From the NCBI GenBank assembly GCA_030524345.1, contig JAUNGP010000017.1, forward strand, positions 1-32,421: 32,421 nucleotides of DNA, read 5' to 3'. Positions 31,673 through 32,421 of this stretch are shown piece after piece. The number at the start of each line of letters is the position of its first letter. Within the stretch, counting starts at the first letter, position 1. The notes under the pieces were generated by a model. That model had not been told where the DNA came from. It did not search any database and was given only the letters and a program-made list of their open reading frames with translations. The DNA is from Clostridia bacterium (GTDB lineage Bacteria; Bacillota; Clostridia; TANB77; CAG-465). A program made the translations under genes and the position numbers.

Positions 31673-32278
31673 ATGGGATATCTTAATGAACTTTCAGAAA
31701 AGTATTCTTCTCTTTCAATGGAAAAAGATAAAAAAGAAATCTTAAAATTGTTTCCAAGAAAAGAAGGTAAATTATTGTTACCAACTCAGGGAAAGATTTC
31801 AATTCCTCGGGGAAAAACATTAGTATTTTTTAATTCTTGTAATCTAGAAGCATCAAATGACAAGATATTGGAAAAAATGGAGCAGTCACTTAGTTGTAGA
31901 GTAATATCGATAACGGAAACAGTAAATGCGTATCAAAAATATCATAGTTCACAAGAGCTTATTGATAGTATTATAGAAGAGGAGATTATTGATAGTTTAG
32001 AAGATGGTTACATTACTGTGATAAAAGATATTTTTTCAGATTTGTTAAGAAGAGCAATACTTTTAAGATGCTTTGAAGAATATTACACAAGAACTGTTTC
32101 TATTACATTGGACGATTCAGATGAATTTCAAGGCAGTCTTATTCATGATATTATTCGTTCCATCAATCATTTTAATGAGGATAGAAAAAATAAGCTTAGA
32201 TTGGGAGTAGATATAAGCTATATTGTTCCTTGTTCTTTGATCGATCAGATCAAAATAATATCTGTTGAAGAGGTTTAG
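31673..32278 (+). CDS. Protein of unknown function
   Basis: A 201-residue cytoplasmic-looking protein, not recognised. It is acidic and mostly mixed alpha/beta. Notable segments are KLLLPTQGKISIPRGKTLVFF (first strand pair, about 33-53), IIEEEIIDSLEDGYITVIKD and RLGVDISYIVPCSL near the end. No nucleotide-binding or metal motif is evident. The start ATG 31673 has AGGA 8 nt upstream; an ATG at 31665 is out of frame. It has its own promoter, and its last codons are part of the terminator stem. Confidence 0.75.
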   Translation: MGYLNELSEKYSSLSMEKDKKEILKLFPRKEGKLLLPTQGKISIPRGKTLVFFNSCNLEASNDKILEKMEQSLSCRVISITETVNAYQKYHSSQELIDSIIEEEIIDSLEDGYITVIKDIFSDLLRRAILLRCFEEYYTRTVSITLDDSDEFQGSLIHDIIRSINHFNEDRKNKLRLGVDISYIVPCSLIDQIKIISVEEV

Positions 32279-32304
32279 AATATATTTCTAAACCTCTTGT
32301 CTTT
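32268..32304 (+). terminator. Terminator overlapping the stop codon of the 31673 gene
   Basis: AAGAGGTTTAGAA (32268-32280) pairs perfectly with TTCTAAACCTCTT (32286-32298). GTCTTTT follows. The TAG stop (32276-32278) is in the 5' arm. Confidence 0.82.
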
Positions 32305-32353
32305 TAACTCAAAATAAATTTACAAAAAGACATATTAACTTTTATCATAGTAC

Positions 32354-32408
32354 TTGAAAAAAATGCCAAAAAATGTTAGCATATAGATGTAATCAAGTAT
32401 TGATTACA
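32354..32408 (+). promoter_or_regulatory. Promoter and start-site inverted repeat for a gene beyond the window
   Basis: TTGAAA (32354-32359), 17 nt, TAGCAT (32377-32382) with TG at 32374-32375. TGTAATCA (32388-32395) is repeated inversely as TGATTACA (32401-32408) at the predicted transcript start. An AAGAGG ribosome site follows at 32413, and the window ends before the start codon. Confidence 0.55.
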
Positions 32409-32421
32409 GAAAAGAGGAAAA

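Overview
The window is AT-rich, gene-dense DNA from a low-GC Gram-positive anaerobe, most likely a clostridial (Lachnospiraceae-like) bacterium. The evidence is A/T-ending codons, strong AAGGAGG-type ribosome binding sites, TTG and GTG starts, near-consensus sigma-A promoters with 17-nt spacers, and short hairpin-plus-U terminators. The identifiable proteins (PriA, LepA, RlmB, UppP, class A PBP, DapA, LiaF-like, YitT-like, DUF421/DUF4363, U32 peptidase) also fit Firmicutes. No rRNA, standard tRNA, insertion sequence or CRISPR array was seen. All assignments come from reading motifs; no database search was run.

Layout. 1-225 is the membrane-anchored tail of a surface protein that begins outside the window. 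303-5265 holds a coiled-coil protein of unknown role, the replication-restart helicase PriA and a beta-CASP metallo-beta-lactamase nuclease. 5370-12119 is mainly an envelope block: a membrane-anchored protein, a MazF-type toxin with no antitoxin beside it, a class A penicillin-binding protein with a cysteine-rich tail, an NAGPA-type phosphodiester glycosidase, a membrane-anchored repeat protein and undecaprenyl-diphosphatase (TTG start). 12281-13315 encodes a receiver domain fused to a histidine-kinase-like region whose H-box histidine is replaced by glutamine.

13320-14090 is the most unusual part. Two back-to-back non-coding transcription units each have a perfect TTGACA-17-TATAAT promoter and a strong intrinsic terminator. 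Each can fold a cloverleaf very like a tRNA: an acceptor-like stem stacked directly on a T-arm, a canonical TTCGAAT T-loop, and a D-arm-like hairpin with GG in its loop. Neither has a CCA end, and each cloverleaf sits inside a longer transcript of about 310-360 nt. I do not recognise either as a known RNA family. They are the best candidate for an undescribed system here.

14416-21920 holds a hypothetical protein, a stand-alone KOW+Smr protein with a degenerate nuclease motif, LepA, a candidate 33-codon small ORF, RlmB, another hypothetical protein and a U32 peptidase/tRNA-or-rRNA hydroxylase-type enzyme. 22014-28398 holds two unknown proteins, a small four-helix membrane protein, the DUF421-DUF4363 pair, DapA, an unknown protein behind a palindromic operator, and a LiaF-like/DUF4097 pair. 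28443-32421 holds a large methyltransferase fusion divergent from a YitT-family membrane protein, each with a palindrome at its promoter or leader, then an unknown protein and the leader of a gene beyond the window.
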